Source: Thraustochytrium sp. TN22
Taxonomy: Eukaryota > Sar > Bigyra > Thraustochytrida > Thraustochytriidae
Direction: 5' to 3'
Assembly: GCA_013306675.1 (NCBI GenBank)
Contig: JABLUY010000023.1
Span: 1 to 64,000 of the forward strand
DNA length: 64,000 nucleotides
Below the pieces are notes generated by a model, which was not told where the DNA came from, made no database searches, and saw only the letters and a program-made list of their open reading frames with translations. The position numbers and the translations under genes are program-made. Below are positions 8,829-17,860 of the stretch, one piece after another. Position 1 is the stretch's first letter; each line of letters opens with the position of its first letter.

Positions 8829-10913
8829 ATGGAGGAGGTGGTGCAGTCGGCGGTGCAGGAGCTGCTGCAGGCTGAGAGCGACCCGTTGCCAGCGCTAGGC
8901 GTGCTGGCGCGGCAGGCGGCAAGCTTGGAGACCGCTGCGGCCTTGCCCGCGGCACTCTGGCAGCTGGAGCGCCACGAACCGCGCGTGAGCAAAGCGGTGC
9001 ACCGCGTCGTGCGCGGCTTCGTGCGAGCGCGCGTGGACGGCGCGGCGCAGGTGGCTCGCGCGTGCGACTGGCCAGGCTTGGTGCACGGGACAACCTTCTT
9101 CTACTATGTACCGCACGGAGTGCTGCGCGAGGCATATGCACAGAAGCACGTGGGAGCGCTGAGCGAGGCGGGCTATGCGAGTTTCGTAGCGCAGCACGTG
9201 GTGGAGAATGCGCACGAGCTGGGCGTGCCAAGCGTGCAGCTCGCGAGCGCGGACGAGGCCGAGCGCGTTCGCGAAAGTTGCAGCAGCAAAAGCGTTGCAG
9301 AGGCCTGCAAGCTGTCGACCCTATTCCGGCACTTTGTGGCGCTCCGCGCGCAGGGCGTGGCGCGCGTTGCGGAAGATGACCTTATCCGCGCGCTGGTGAC
9401 GCTGCCGTGCGGCGGCCCGCCGCCGTCGTGGGCAGACCTGCGCGAACGGTTTTTCTATCAGGCTTACGCCGAGCGTATGGCGCCTGCGCCAGCGGGTCTT
9501 GTTCGCGACGACATTACGCTGCTGGAGGACGTGCACGTGCAGCTGGAGGAGGCGGAGGCGCGGGTGACGCTGCGTAATCTACGCTCCGCGGGCCCGGCCA
9601 GACTCGCGATCCGCGCGACGCTGCGTGGCGGTGCCATTTATTACGCGGAACTCTCGGTTCGCGGCGTGCCGGACGCCCTCGCGCTGAGCGATGATGCGAT
9701 GCACGCGCTCTTGCAACGCTGCGTTTTGGCACCAAGTGCAGAGCCCGCATCCCCGATGTCCGCCCTGTCATCCTCGTCGTCCTCCACCACCTCTTCATCG
9801 TCGTCCTCGTCGACCTCGTCGTCTTCGTCGCCAGAGTCTCCGCGGCCGAGGGAGTCTGCACGACAACGAGAGCCGGCGCAACAACGACCCATCGTGCTTC
9901 GGCTCCAAGCACGAGGAGATCATGGCGTCTCCCGGCAGGCGAGCATGGAGGAGGCGGTGGAGCAGCTTCGCGAGGCCATGACGCTCGTGGCAGGCGCCTG
10001 GAACCGGGGCGACCGCGAGGCGGTTGGCCAGCTCCTTGTGGAGCGCGCGACCCCCCTGGTGAGCAGCCTGGCGGGGCAGCCGGAAGCCCGTGCTGAGCTG
10101 TGCACGGCCATCAGGGCGGTTCGCGTGCGGCCCAAACACGCGCGCAGGGTGCTGGAGCTGTGGCGTCTTTGCGAGGCCATTCTCCTGGAACGCGGTCAGG
10201 AGGACGTCCACAAGACACCAGCCACGGGGTGCTGCCGAAGCCCGCGCGGCTCTGGCGAGCTCAGCCACGCGCTGGCGCGACAGAATCGCATTGCAAAGGA
10301 TGCTGCAGCGGAGCAGGAGCGAGTGCGCAAGTTGGAGGCGCACGAGGAAGAGCGGCGAGCGCTGGAGCGACGCGAGCGCGAGCGCCACGAGGCGCGGCAG
10401 CGCCTGCGCCAGGAGCGCCACCTCGAGGCGCAACACCGGGAGCGCGAGCGCCAGGCGCAGGCCGAGGTCGTTGCACGCGAGGAAGCGCAGTGGTTCCGGG
10501 AGCAGTCGCGGCTGCAGCAAATCAACGCGCGCATTCGTGAGGAGGAGCGTCGCCGCGAGCTGCAGCGCCGCGCCCGCGCCCGACGTCGTAACGAGCTGCA
10601 GCGCGAGCGCCACCGGGCCACCGAGGCCGACCGAGTCGCGCAGCCGCCCCGCGAGCCTCGACGCGCCCAGCGGACTGTCGCGGCGGCCTCGCGTGCTGGC
10701 CGGCAGACGACGTCGACGCCGACCAAGCTGTCCAAGCCAAACACCAAGATTGCCGTGAAGTTGGACGAGGAGAAGGAGGAGGACCAGAAGAGGAAGAAGA
10801 ACAAGAAGAACAAGCGGAAGGAGACCTCCTCGCGGCCTGCCAAGAGCCCGTCCCTCTTTGACCAGGTCGACTGGGAGCGCGTCTGCGACTGGCCCGCCCT
10901 GCCACGGCCTTGA
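8829..10913 (+). CDS. Uncharacterised 694-residue protein with charged coiled-coil region
   Basis: No known family recognised. Residues 1-330 look globular, with well-mixed composition (for example YYVPHGVLREAYAQKHVGAL and DLRERFFYQAYAERMAP). A Ser-rich linker follows (about 305-340), then a second folded-looking segment (MEEAVEQLREAMTLVAGAWN). Residues about 490-600 form a long Glu/Arg coiled coil (ERRALERRERERHEARQRL). A Lys-rich stretch near 660-680 resembles a nuclear localisation signal before the C terminus SLFDQVDWERVCDWPALPRP. The start is taken at MEEVVQSAVQELLQAE because the 49 codons upstream are a translated simple repeat. Confidence 0.6.
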   Translation: MEEVVQSAVQELLQAESDPLPALGVLARQAASLETAAALPAALWQLERHEPRVSKAVHRVVRGFVRARVDGAAQVARACDWPGLVHGTTFFYYVPHGVLREAYAQKHVGALSEAGYASFVAQHVVENAHELGVPSVQLASADEAERVRESCSSKSVAEACKLSTLFRHFVALRAQGVARVAEDDLIRALVTLPCGGPPPSWADLRERFFYQAYAERMAPAPAGLVRDDITLLEDVHVQLEEAEARVTLRNLRSAGPARLAIRATLRGGAIYYAELSVRGVPDALALSDDAMHALLQRCVLAPSAEPASPMSALSSSSSSTTSSSSSSSTSSSSSPESPRPRESARQREPAQQRPIVLRLQARGDHGVSRQASMEEAVEQLREAMTLVAGAWNRGDREAVGQLLVERATPLVSSLAGQPEARAELCTAIRAVRVRPKHARRVLELWRLCEAILLERGQEDVHKTPATGCCRSPRGSGELSHALARQNRIAKDAAAEQERVRKLEAHEEERRALERRERERHEARQRLRQERHLEAQHRERERQAQAEVVAREEAQWFREQSRLQQINARIREEERRRELQRRARARRRNELQRERHRATEADRVAQPPREPRRAQRTVAAASRAGRQTTSTPTKLSKPNTKIAVKLDEEKEEDQKRKKNKKNKRKETSSRPAKSPSLFDQVDWERVCDWPALPRP

Positions 10914-11341
10914 GCGCCGCCTTGGATGAAAGTGGTGACGGTGCAGCTGGAGCTTGGGGATCAACCCTGCGTGCCTGGCCTGGCTTTCGACAAGCATATC
11001 GTTGCGTCCCCCCTCGAATCGGAGCACGCGCACAAGCTCCTGTGGTGTCTTGAGCTGGACTGCTTCATGAGAGCCCAGACCACGGAGCATTGTGACATAA
11101 CCCAAGTACGCGCGTGAGCGCAATTCTGGCTTTGCTTCTTCGCGTCGCGCGTGCCGCCTGGGTGGCCCTGCCTTGCTTTGCCTTGCTTTGCCCTGCCCTG
11201 CCCGCTGCGTTGCTGTGGCTTGCTCTGGCGGCCGTCCCTGGCGAGCTTCGGCGTGGCCCTCGCCGCGGCGCCGCAGTCCGGCAACGCGAGCGCGGAGAAA
11301 GAGCAGAGGCGAGCGAGCAGCCGCGGCTGCGGCACAGGAGG

Positions 11342-12139
11342 ATGCTGCGCGCGGCGGCGGCGCGCGCGGGGCAGGCGGGGCTGGCGGGGCGCGCGGCGGC
11401 GCCCGCGGCGCGGCGGCGGCTGCTGTCCGGGAGCACGGGCGGCGGCAGCGGCGGCGGCGGCTGGTCGTCGGCGCCCGGGCGCGGGCCCATCTCGTGGGCG
11501 AGCTTCGCGGTCATGGCGGCCGCAGGCGCCGGCTTGGTGACGTACTACGTGCGCGAGAAGGAAGCCAAGGTGCAGCGCGTCAAGGCGAAGAACTCGCGCG
11601 TCATTGGCAAGCCGCTCCTGGGCGGCCCATGGACGCTCGTGGATCAGGACGGACGCCCCGTGACGGACGCCTCGCTGCGAAGCAATGGCCACACGCACGC
11701 GCTGCTGTACTTTGGATTCACCTACTGCCCAGACATTTGCCCCGCGGAGCTCATCAAGATCACGGACATCGTCGAGCGCCTCGACGCGGACCCGGAGATT
11801 GGCCCACGCGTCGTGCCCGTGTTCATCTCCGTCGACCCCAAGCGCGACGGCGTGGAACAGGTGGCCCACTACATCAAGGACTTCCACCCGCGCATGGTCG
11901 GCCTCACCGGCACGCCGGGCCAGGTCGAGCGCGCCTGCAAGGCTTTCCGCGTCTACCACTCGGTCGCCGATCAGGACCAGGAGAACGAGGACGACTACCT
12001 TGTCGACCACAGCATTGTTGCCTACCTCATTGGGCCGGACGGCAAATTCATGGACTTTTACACGCAGATGACCACTGCGGACGAGGCCGTCAAGCGCATC
12101 AAGGATCAGATCCTCGCTCCGCCAGAAGACGAAGAGTGA
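11342..12139 (+). CDS. SCO1: SCO1-type copper chaperone for cytochrome c oxidase
   Basis: SCO proteins sit in the mitochondrial inner membrane facing the intermembrane space and deliver copper to the CuA site of cytochrome c oxidase. The 265-residue product has a basic leader (MLRAAAARAG...), one membrane span (about 51-68, SWASFAVMAAAGAGLVTYY) and a thioredoxin-like domain. The copper ligands are present: CxxxC at C129/C133 in FGFTYCPDICPAEL, and H223 in LVDHSIVAYLIGPDG. FISVDPKRDG is also typical. The ATG at 11342 opens the targeting peptide; an in-frame ATG at 11114 would add an unlikely hydrophobic/Arg-rich leader. Part of the 3' end is duplicated downstream at 12.4-12.7 kb. Confidence 0.93.
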   Translation: MLRAAAARAGQAGLAGRAAAPAARRRLLSGSTGGGSGGGGWSSAPGRGPISWASFAVMAAAGAGLVTYYVREKEAKVQRVKAKNSRVIGKPLLGGPWTLVDQDGRPVTDASLRSNGHTHALLYFGFTYCPDICPAELIKITDIVERLDADPEIGPRVVPVFISVDPKRDGVEQVAHYIKDFHPRMVGLTGTPGQVERACKAFRVYHSVADQDQENEDDYLVDHSIVAYLIGPDGKFMDFYTQMTTADEAVKRIKDQILAPPEDEE

Positions 12140-12315
12140 AGACGAAAAAGGAATAAGCAACAAGAGGCAAAGAGACGGAGCGCATGCAAATGAGAAGCCA
12201 AAAAAACCAAAGTCGGATAGTTAGCGCAAGGGGAGATCGAGCGCCAGACGCTAGGCCTAAGCTTGGGTAGGCTGCGCCTCTCCTTTTCTCCGCAACCTCA
12301 AAAAGAAAAAAAGTT

Positions 12316-12401
12316 TCTCGCCTGCCGGAGTCGAACCAGCGACCAAGAGAAGTTCATACAAACGCTACAATCTCTCGCTCTACCAACTGAGCTAAAGCGA
12401 G
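12316..12401 (-). tRNA. tRNA-Tyr (GTA) with 13-nt intron, copy a
   Basis: The minus strand folds as a cloverleaf. The acceptor stem pairs CTCGCTT with AGGCGAG, giving the C1-G72 pair that marks eukaryotic tRNA-Tyr, with discriminator A. The D arm is GCTC/GAGC, the anticodon stem AGAGA/TCTCT and the T arm GCTGG/CCGGC around TTCGACT. The anticodon GTA is followed at position 37/38 by a 13-nt intron, as expected for eukaryotic tRNA-Tyr. A T7 run lies just 3' (complement of 12306-12312). Only about 20 bp of 5' flank is shared with copy b; beyond that is SCO1-derived sequence, so it lacks the TATA-like element of the other copies. Confidence 0.95.
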
Positions 12402-12407
12402 GAAACT

Positions 12408-12534
12408 TGGTTGGTGGGACCGGCCAGGTTGAGTGGCCCTCCAAGGCCTTGCGCGTCCACTGCACCACTACATCGCCAATCAGGACCACAAGAACGAGGA
12501 CGACGAGGACTAGGTAGGCGGCTAGGCCTACTGC

Positions 12535-12566
<32 letters not shown>

Positions 12567-12660
12567 CTTGCACCACAGCTTTCTTGCCTACCTCATTCGG
12601 CCAACGGCAAGGACCAGAGCCTCGCTCCGCCGGAAGACGAAGAGTGAAGACGAAGAGTGA
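12408..12660 (+). pseudogene. Degenerate duplicate of the SCO1 3' end
   Basis: Two blocks align with the last 230 bp of SCO1. Block 12413-12510 resembles SCO1 around 11917-11995: GGCCAGGTYGAG, then AAGGCYTT.CGCGT, then AATCAGGACCA.AAGAACGAGG. Block 12569-12660 resembles 12005-12147: CACAGC.TT.TTGCCTACCTC, then CTCGCTCCGCC.GAAGACGAAG, including the stop and a repeated GAGTGAAGACGA. A heptanucleotide array is inserted between them, and the CuA-domain middle part is missing. With the adjacent tRNA and spacers of nearly equal length (176 and 174 bp) this is a tandem duplication of [SCO1 3' end - spacer - tRNA-Tyr]. It cannot encode a working protein. Confidence 0.85.
12531..12568. repeat. CCTACCG heptanucleotide array
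   Basis: Five or so head-to-tail CCTACCG units sit exactly where the SCO1 copy is interrupted, next to a GGCTAGGCC palindrome. It looks like repeat growth inside the decaying duplicate. Confidence 0.85.
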
Positions 12661-12834
12661 AGACGAAAAAGAAATCAACATGCAAATGGAAAGCGCACAG
12701 TGCCACAGCAAGAAAAAGAAAGTACCAGGGGTAGCAAAACGCAGGGGTAGCAAACAGCAGAGATCTTGCTTTGGCTGGCTGCACTCTCGTCCACTGGTAA
12801 ATCGCACTGCAACACGAAAAAGGAAAAAAAAGTT

Positions 12835-12920
12835 TCTCGCCTGCCGGAGTCGAACCAGCGACCAAGAGAAGTTCATACAAACGCTACAATCTCTCGCTCT
12901 ACCAACTGAGCTAAAGCGAG
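12835..12920 (-). tRNA. tRNA-Tyr (GTA) with 13-nt intron, copy b
   Basis: Identical in body and intron to copy a, including C1-G72, anticodon GTA and discriminator A. A T8 run (complement of 12824-12831) provides a Pol III terminator and a TATA-like box lies 56 bp upstream. This is probably the ancestral copy of the duplicated pair, because its upstream element is intact. Confidence 0.95.
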
Positions 12921-12975
12921 GAAACTTGGTTGGTAGGACCCTATTCGGGTCTTGGTCCGCTTTGTCCCCCTTGCG

Positions 12976-12983
12976 TTTATAAA
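12976..12983 (-). promoter_or_regulatory. TATA-like element upstream of tRNA-Tyr copy b
   Basis: TTTATAAA, a palindrome, lies 56 bp upstream of the tRNA 5' end. The unlinked copy at 20207 has TATATAAA at almost the same distance (54 bp), suggesting a shared upstream Pol III promoter element. In this GC-rich sequence such AT-rich octamers are rare. Confidence 0.5.
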
Positions 12984-13581
12984 TGTTTATTCCGAGGGCC
13001 AGCTCTCCTTGCCTTGGCGCGCGTGGCGCGTGCACAGCTCGCGCTGCGTCACCTGCGGACCCTCGGAAGCTCCTTTGGCAGGGCGACTCGGAGGCCGCGC
13101 GAGACGGGCGCGCGCGACGGCGCTGCACTGCAGCTAGGTCTCGCCTACTACTATGCAGTGCTGGCGGCGCGGGCCTTGACAGAGGTGCACGAGGGGCCCA
13201 GCGGCGACACCAGTGGTGGCACGCGGCGGCATCGTCCACCACCACGTCCGCCAAAGTTCCTGCTCTTCGTGCTTGGCAAGATGCAGTAACTATGTTCAGG
13301 TCGGGATCGCACTGCCGCGCTGCGACCAGTGTGTGCAGCGTGTGACCGAGTGGCGGCATTGCTACGGAAGGACCTACAAGTACCAGGCGGCAGACCTGCA
13401 AGAGCTTGCAAGAACGGGCAAGCTAGAGCAAGCACCGCGAGCACGCGTGAGCACGCGTGAGCGGAGAGCGGTAAGGTTGCCAAGGCGCAGCGCTGTACTG
13501 CGCTGCGCTGTGCTGCGCTGTGCTGCGCTGCGCGGCGCGGCGCGGCGCGACTTGGCGCAACGCGACGGAGGGGCCGCGAGC
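12984..13581. other. Intergenic, no gene seen
   Basis: The 5' flank of the first channel gene. It has GC-rich low-complexity sequence and a CTGCG/GCGCGG run at about 13498-13550 that is probably 5' UTR. No feature beyond the tRNA upstream element is supported. Confidence 0.6.
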
Positions 13582-14757
13582 ATGGCGCCAGGGCCAGATG
13601 AGGTCTTCATACGATTCAAGGTGACCATGGTGGAAGTGGACGACGTGAACCAGGTGCTCAAGCCGTCTGTGGATATCTTCTGCTACTGGACGCCGGCCGA
13701 GTCCGTTCGCGCACCGCGCGGGGGGAACGCGTCGCGGTACCAGAACCTCAAAGAAAAGCCGGCGTGGGTGCCGCACCTGGACTTCAACAACGAGGTGGCG
13801 GAAGCCGTCGTGACGGACGAGAGCTACTGGCTGGACGCGGAGGACAACCTGGTGTTCATGCGCTACACGGTGATCCCAACTGTTCAAGACCGCTTTGACC
13901 ACGCTGCATTCCCGTTCGACCGGCAGATCCTTGACCTTCAATTCATGAGCAACAATTCGCAGCTGCGCGCGTGGGAGCGCCGCGAGGCGGGCAGTTTCCC
14001 AGTGGAGTGCTCCATGCAGGAGGCCGACTGGGTTGTGCAGTGCGAGCTGGCCGCCGTGGCGGACATGTGGGACCTCGAGGACGTCCAGCTGCAGACCATC
14101 AATGACCCGGACGCTTGGAGCGCGTCTGCGCATTTTCAGGTCTTTGTGCAGCGCTGCTCGGACTACTACCTGTGGAACGTCGGCTTCGTGTACGCGCTCA
14201 TCATTGGCGCACAAACGTGCATGGTGATCTTTCCCTACAATGAAGCGCGCATTGAATTCACCATGACGCTGGCGCTCACGTCCGTGGCATTCCTCTTCGT
14301 CTCCAGTTCCATGGTCCCCAAAACCTCATATTTGACGCACCTGGACAAGTTCTTCCTGCTTGGTCTAGTCCTGCTGGCACTGCGCTTTCTGGCAGACACC
14401 ATCATGCAGCTGTCCTTTGAGGTGCCTGTCGGAACGGAGGGCTATCGCGGCGAGTGCGATCGCAACGACGGGGTGATGGACATTTGCACCATGGACGAGA
14501 TTATCACCGGTCTCTTCTCGGGCGTCTGGGTGACGGCTTGCGTCGTCTTTTTGCTGCTTGGCAAGCACATTTTCCGCCCCACATGGGATTCCATGAATCG
14601 CCTGCTCGAGCTGGGCACCACCAAGAGCCACATTGAGTTCGAGATCAAGGGTCGCGCCAATGTACCATTCACCAACAAGTCCATGGGTTACCTCGAGGTC
14701 CAGAACTCTGTCTCCATCGCCGTCGCCAATGAGCAGCTCCAGCAGCTGAAGGAGTGA
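13582..14757 (+). CDS. Cys-less pentameric ligand-gated ion channel subunit, paralogue A
   Basis: A 391-residue subunit of the Cys-loop receptor superfamily (pLGIC), expected in a cell membrane. The extracellular beta-sandwich ends with the signature region VQDRFDHAAFPFDRQILDL. It holds the FPFD motif (about 110-113) but lacks the two cysteines of the animal Cys-loop, as in bacterial members. Four membrane spans follow: YYLWNVGFVYALIIGAQTC (about 194-216), TMTLALTSVAFLFVSS (pore-lining M2, about 226-245), FFLLGLVLLALRFLADT (M3) and GLFSGVWVTACVVFLLL (M4, about 306-330), plus a cytosolic tail ending NEQLQQLKE. The start MAPGPDEVFIRFKV matches the start of its neighbour. Ligand and ion selectivity cannot be read from this. 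Confidence 0.85.
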   Translation: MAPGPDEVFIRFKVTMVEVDDVNQVLKPSVDIFCYWTPAESVRAPRGGNASRYQNLKEKPAWVPHLDFNNEVAEAVVTDESYWLDAEDNLVFMRYTVIPTVQDRFDHAAFPFDRQILDLQFMSNNSQLRAWERREAGSFPVECSMQEADWVVQCELAAVADMWDLEDVQLQTINDPDAWSASAHFQVFVQRCSDYYLWNVGFVYALIIGAQTCMVIFPYNEARIEFTMTLALTSVAFLFVSSSMVPKTSYLTHLDKFFLLGLVLLALRFLADTIMQLSFEVPVGTEGYRGECDRNDGVMDICTMDEIITGLFSGVWVTACVVFLLLGKHIFRPTWDSMNRLLELGTTKSHIEFEIKGRANVPFTNKSMGYLEVQNSVSIAVANEQLQQLKE

Positions 14758-14879
14758 GGTATGCTCAACGCGCACGGCCCGCGAGCGACCGCGGCTGTCG
14801 TTTCCCGACCACGATCGTGGGTGACAACTAACTAACAATTACGCCTACAAGCTCTAACTAGCTAGCTAGCTAGTTACTG

Positions 14880-14895
14880 GCTGCTGCTGCTGCTG

Positions 14896-14964
<69 letters not shown>

Positions 14965-14972
14965 GCTGCCGC
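14880..14972. repeat. (CTG)n trinucleotide repeat
   Basis: About thirty CTG/CAG units with few interruptions lie in the spacer between the two channel genes, 120 bp past the stop of the first. It sits outside any supported coding frame. Confidence 0.9.
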
Positions 14973-15094
14973 GACTGCGCAATTAACGTACCGGGAAACA
15001 GCTCACCAGACTCGGCTCTCCAAGCATACCACTTGCAGCTGCTGCGGTCGCTGTGGCTGCGGCTGCTGCGGCTGCTCACTGCAGCCCAGCCACC

Positions 15095-15205
15095 ATGGCC
15101 AGCGCGCCGGGATCCAGGTCGCCAGACTCTAACTTGAAGCGCCTCCAAGCCCGCCTGTTGGAGATCATGATCGAGGAATCCTTGACCACGGTGACGTGCA
15201 ACTAA
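15095..15205 (+). CDS. Possible 36-residue small ORF
   Basis: An ATG in an ideal context (CAGCCACCATGGCC) opens 36 codons: MASAPGSRSPDSNLKRLQAR then LLEIMIEESLTTVTCN. The middle could form an amphipathic helix. It ends at CTAAC, which also resembles a branch point, and GTGACG lies 14 nt before the stop, so this could instead be a first exon. There is no homology evidence. It is in the spacer between the two channel genes. Confidence 0.2.
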   Translation: MASAPGSRSPDSNLKRLQARLLEIMIEESLTTVTCN

Positions 15206-15546
15206 CAAACTGCAAAGTTTTTCGCGCAAACTCGTGCAAGGCGCCGTGCAAGGCTTGCAAGTCGCTTGCTAACTAACTTGCCACTTGAGCGGTGGCGGGC
15301 ACGCGCCGCGACTCACCAGTGCCGTGCACACTACACACAAGGGCCGGCCGGCGGCGGCGCAGGTGCAGTGCAGCGAAAGGACCAGCGCGGCGCTCTGGGC
15401 AGGCCAGCGCGGCGGTGGGGTACCTCTCTCTCCCCGGCCCCGCGGGCGGCCGTCCCAGCCGCAGCAGCAAGGCCAGCAGTCCCGCAAGGGCCGAGCGCGG
15501 CGCAGCCAAGGCCAGGCCAGACGGCAGGGGAGACTGGACAACAAGC

Positions 15547-16710
15547 ATGTCCGGGCCGGATGAGGTGTACATCCGCTTCAAGGTGACCATGGTGGAGGTG
15601 GACGACGTGAACCAGGTGCTGCGGCCGTCCGTGGACATCTTCTGCTACTGGACGCCGGTGGAACCAGTGCGCAAGCCGCGCAGTGGCAACGCGTCGCGGT
15701 TCCAGAACCTCGAGACGAAGCCCTCCTGGGTGCCGCACCTGGACTTTAACAATGAGATCGCAGAGCCTGTTGTCACGGACGACAGCTTCTGGTTCGACGA
15801 GGACAGCAACGTCATCTTCATGCGCCACACGGTCATCCCGACCGTGCAGGACCGCTTCGACCACGCGGCCTTCCCGTTCGACCGGCAGATCCTTGACGTG
15901 CAGTTCATGAGCAACAACTCGCAGCTCCACAGGTGGGCGCTGACTGAGCCCGACACCTATCCGGTGGAGTGCTCCATGAAGGAGTCCGACTGGGTGGTGC
16001 AGTGCGAGCTGGCGTCCGTCGCGGATATGTGGGACCTCAAGGACGTGCAGCTGCAGGTCGTGAACGACTCTGATGCGTGGAGCTCGTCGGCGCACTTCCA
16101 GATCTTTTTGGAACGCTGCTCCGACTACTACCTGTGGAACATTGGCTTTGTGTACGCGCTCATCATCGGCGCGCAGGCGTGCATGGTGGTCTTTCCCTAC
16201 AACGAGTCGCGCATCGAGTTCTCCATGACGCTGGCGCTAACGTCCGTGGCCTTCCTCTTCGTTTCCAGCGCCATGGTCCCCAAGACCTCGTACCTGACAC
16301 GCTTGGACAAGTTCTTCCTCCTGGGCCTCGTCCTGCTGGCGCTGCGTTTCTTGGCAGACACCACCATGCAGCTGGCCTTTGAGGTGCCCGTGGGCGAGGA
16401 GGGCTACCGCGGTGAGTGCGACTACACGGACGACGAGATTGGCATCTGCCTCACGGACCTCTTCGTAACGGCCGTGCTCTCGGGCATCTGGTTCGCCTCC
16501 TGCGTTGTCTTTCTCCTCTTTGGCAAGTTCGTCTTCCGTCCGTCGTGGGAGAGCGTCAATCGTCTGCTCGAGGCGGGCACCAGCAAGAGCCATGTGGAAT
16601 TCGAGATCAAGGGCCGCCACGATGTCGTCTTTCAGAAGCGTAAGATGGGCTACCTGGAGATGCAGAACTCCGTGTCCATTAGCCTCGCCAACGAGCAGCT
16701 CAAGCAGTGA
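15547..16710 (+). CDS. Cys-less pentameric ligand-gated ion channel subunit, paralogue B
   Basis: A tandem paralogue of the gene at 13582, 387 residues and very similar along its whole length. The opening GPDEV.IRFKVTMVEVDDVN, the FPFDRQILD.QFMSNNSQL loop and the four membrane spans are nearly identical. Differences concentrate in the outer-domain loop (YWTPVEPVRKPRSG) and the linker before M4 (ECDYTDDEIGICLTD). It has no Cys-loop cysteines. The two subunits could form homo- or heteropentamers. MSGPDEVYIRF is the only start aligned with paralogue A; an upstream in-frame ATG (15292) adds unrelated Arg/Ala sequence. Confidence 0.85.
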   Translation: MSGPDEVYIRFKVTMVEVDDVNQVLRPSVDIFCYWTPVEPVRKPRSGNASRFQNLETKPSWVPHLDFNNEIAEPVVTDDSFWFDEDSNVIFMRHTVIPTVQDRFDHAAFPFDRQILDVQFMSNNSQLHRWALTEPDTYPVECSMKESDWVVQCELASVADMWDLKDVQLQVVNDSDAWSSSAHFQIFLERCSDYYLWNIGFVYALIIGAQACMVVFPYNESRIEFSMTLALTSVAFLFVSSAMVPKTSYLTRLDKFFLLGLVLLALRFLADTTMQLAFEVPVGEEGYRGECDYTDDEIGICLTDLFVTAVLSGIWFASCVVFLLFGKFVFRPSWESVNRLLEAGTSKSHVEFEIKGRHDVVFQKRKMGYLEMQNSVSISLANEQLKQ

Positions 16711-16992
16711 GTGAGCAAGTGAGTAGGTGAGTGGGTGGGTGCGCAAGGGCGCCAAGCAGAGCACGCGCGTGCCTTGTGCCAACCTTGGAAGACTAGCTAA
16801 AAAGGAAGGTTTCTTTCGCTTTGCATTTTGGTTGGCTTGGTCTTGCTTGCTTGCCAGCGAGCAGGATCGTGAGTGCGGCCGAGCGAGACAAGCCCTCGCC
16901 GTCATTATCACAACATGATTTACCTCAAGAAGGACCCGGCTCGGGGTGCCTAGGTATACACGACGAGGCGCGGCGCCGGGCGCAGCTAGTGC

Positions 16993-17787
16993 TCATGCCG
17001 CCTGCTTCGCCTGCTTCTTCTGGAAATCGTCGGCAAACTCGTCAATAAGGACGGGCCATGCCTCGTTCTCGTCGTAACCCTGAAGCTTCTCGTCGACGGA
17101 GCGCGCGAACTGGAGCAGGAGCTGCCACTCATCGCGCGAGATTGCGTGCGTGCGGTTCTCTTCCACGTAGGTGACCCACGGCTCGAGGAGCGCGAACTTG
17201 CCCTGCAGCAGCAGCCTCCAGAGCGCGACGGCAGTGTCGGGCTGCATGGACTTTTGGCCCGGCGGGCACGCCCAGCCAAAGGCGAAGTGGTAGATATCCT
17301 TGAAGTGATCCTCATCGTCCAGCTCCGCGCGGAGGCGCGGCAGCGCCTCCTTGAGCTTGTCGAGCGAGTCTGTGCCGAGCGCAGCCATGCCCTTTTTGAA
17401 CTCCGCCTGTGTGTACTCCAGCATGTTGGCGGCGCCAAAGTACTTGGAGATGACCACCAGCAGCACGTCCTCGGGACTCACGCCCAGGTCCTCGCAGAAG
17501 CGCACGATGCCGTCAATGCCCATCTTCTCCGCGTCGTCCGGCTCCGCGTACCGCTTAAACCACTCCTGCACCTTGGCCTCGTCGATGGGCGCCGCAGCTT
17601 GCTGGCCGCTGCCGCCGTTACCTCCGCCCTGCTGCTCCTGCGACAGAATCAGGTAGCCGGCGTACTCCAAGCTCCAGTCGGCCGTCTCCAGCGCGTCCAC
17701 CGCGGCCTGCCTCGACGCCGAGCAGAACTGCTGCAGCTGCTGCACCAGCCGCTTCTTGCGCGCCGGCAGCTCCGCGTACGACGGCAT
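16993..17787 (-). CDS. DCUN1D1: DCN1-like (DCUN1D1) cullin neddylation co-E3
   Basis: DCN1 proteins bind the cullin WHB domain and acetylated UBC12 to promote NEDD8 transfer. The product is 264 residues, close to human DCUN1D1 (259). An N-terminal UBA-like helix bundle is seen in QLQQFCSASRQAAVDALETA. The PONY/cullin-binding domain holds MGIDGIVRFCEDLGVSPEDV, YTQAEFKKGMAALGTDSLDK, DIYHFAFGWACPPGQKSMQP and the C-terminal patch YDENEAWPVLIDEFADDF that contacts cullin. A Gly/Gln-rich linker separates the two parts. It is divergent from the MYND gene, about 0.8 kb away. Confidence 0.93.
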   Translation of the reverse strand: MPSYAELPARKKRLVQQLQQFCSASRQAAVDALETADWSLEYAGYLILSQEQQGGGNGGSGQQAAAPIDEAKVQEWFKRYAEPDDAEKMGIDGIVRFCEDLGVSPEDVLLVVISKYFGAANMLEYTQAEFKKGMAALGTDSLDKLKEALPRLRAELDDEDHFKDIYHFAFGWACPPGQKSMQPDTAVALWRLLLQGKFALLEPWVTYVEENRTHAISRDEWQLLLQFARSVDEKLQGYDENEAWPVLIDEFADDFQKKQAKQAA

Positions 17788-17823
17788 CTTGTCGTCCGCT
17801 GTCGATCGAGAGCACGCCCACCT

Positions 17824-17860
17824 AGCTTGAGCTTGAGCTTGAGCTTGAGCTTGAGCTTGA
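17824..17860. repeat. (GAGCTT)n hexanucleotide repeat
   Basis: Six GAGCTT units start 37 bp upstream of the DCN1-like start codon, inside the shared divergent promoter region with the MYND gene. Confidence 0.85.
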
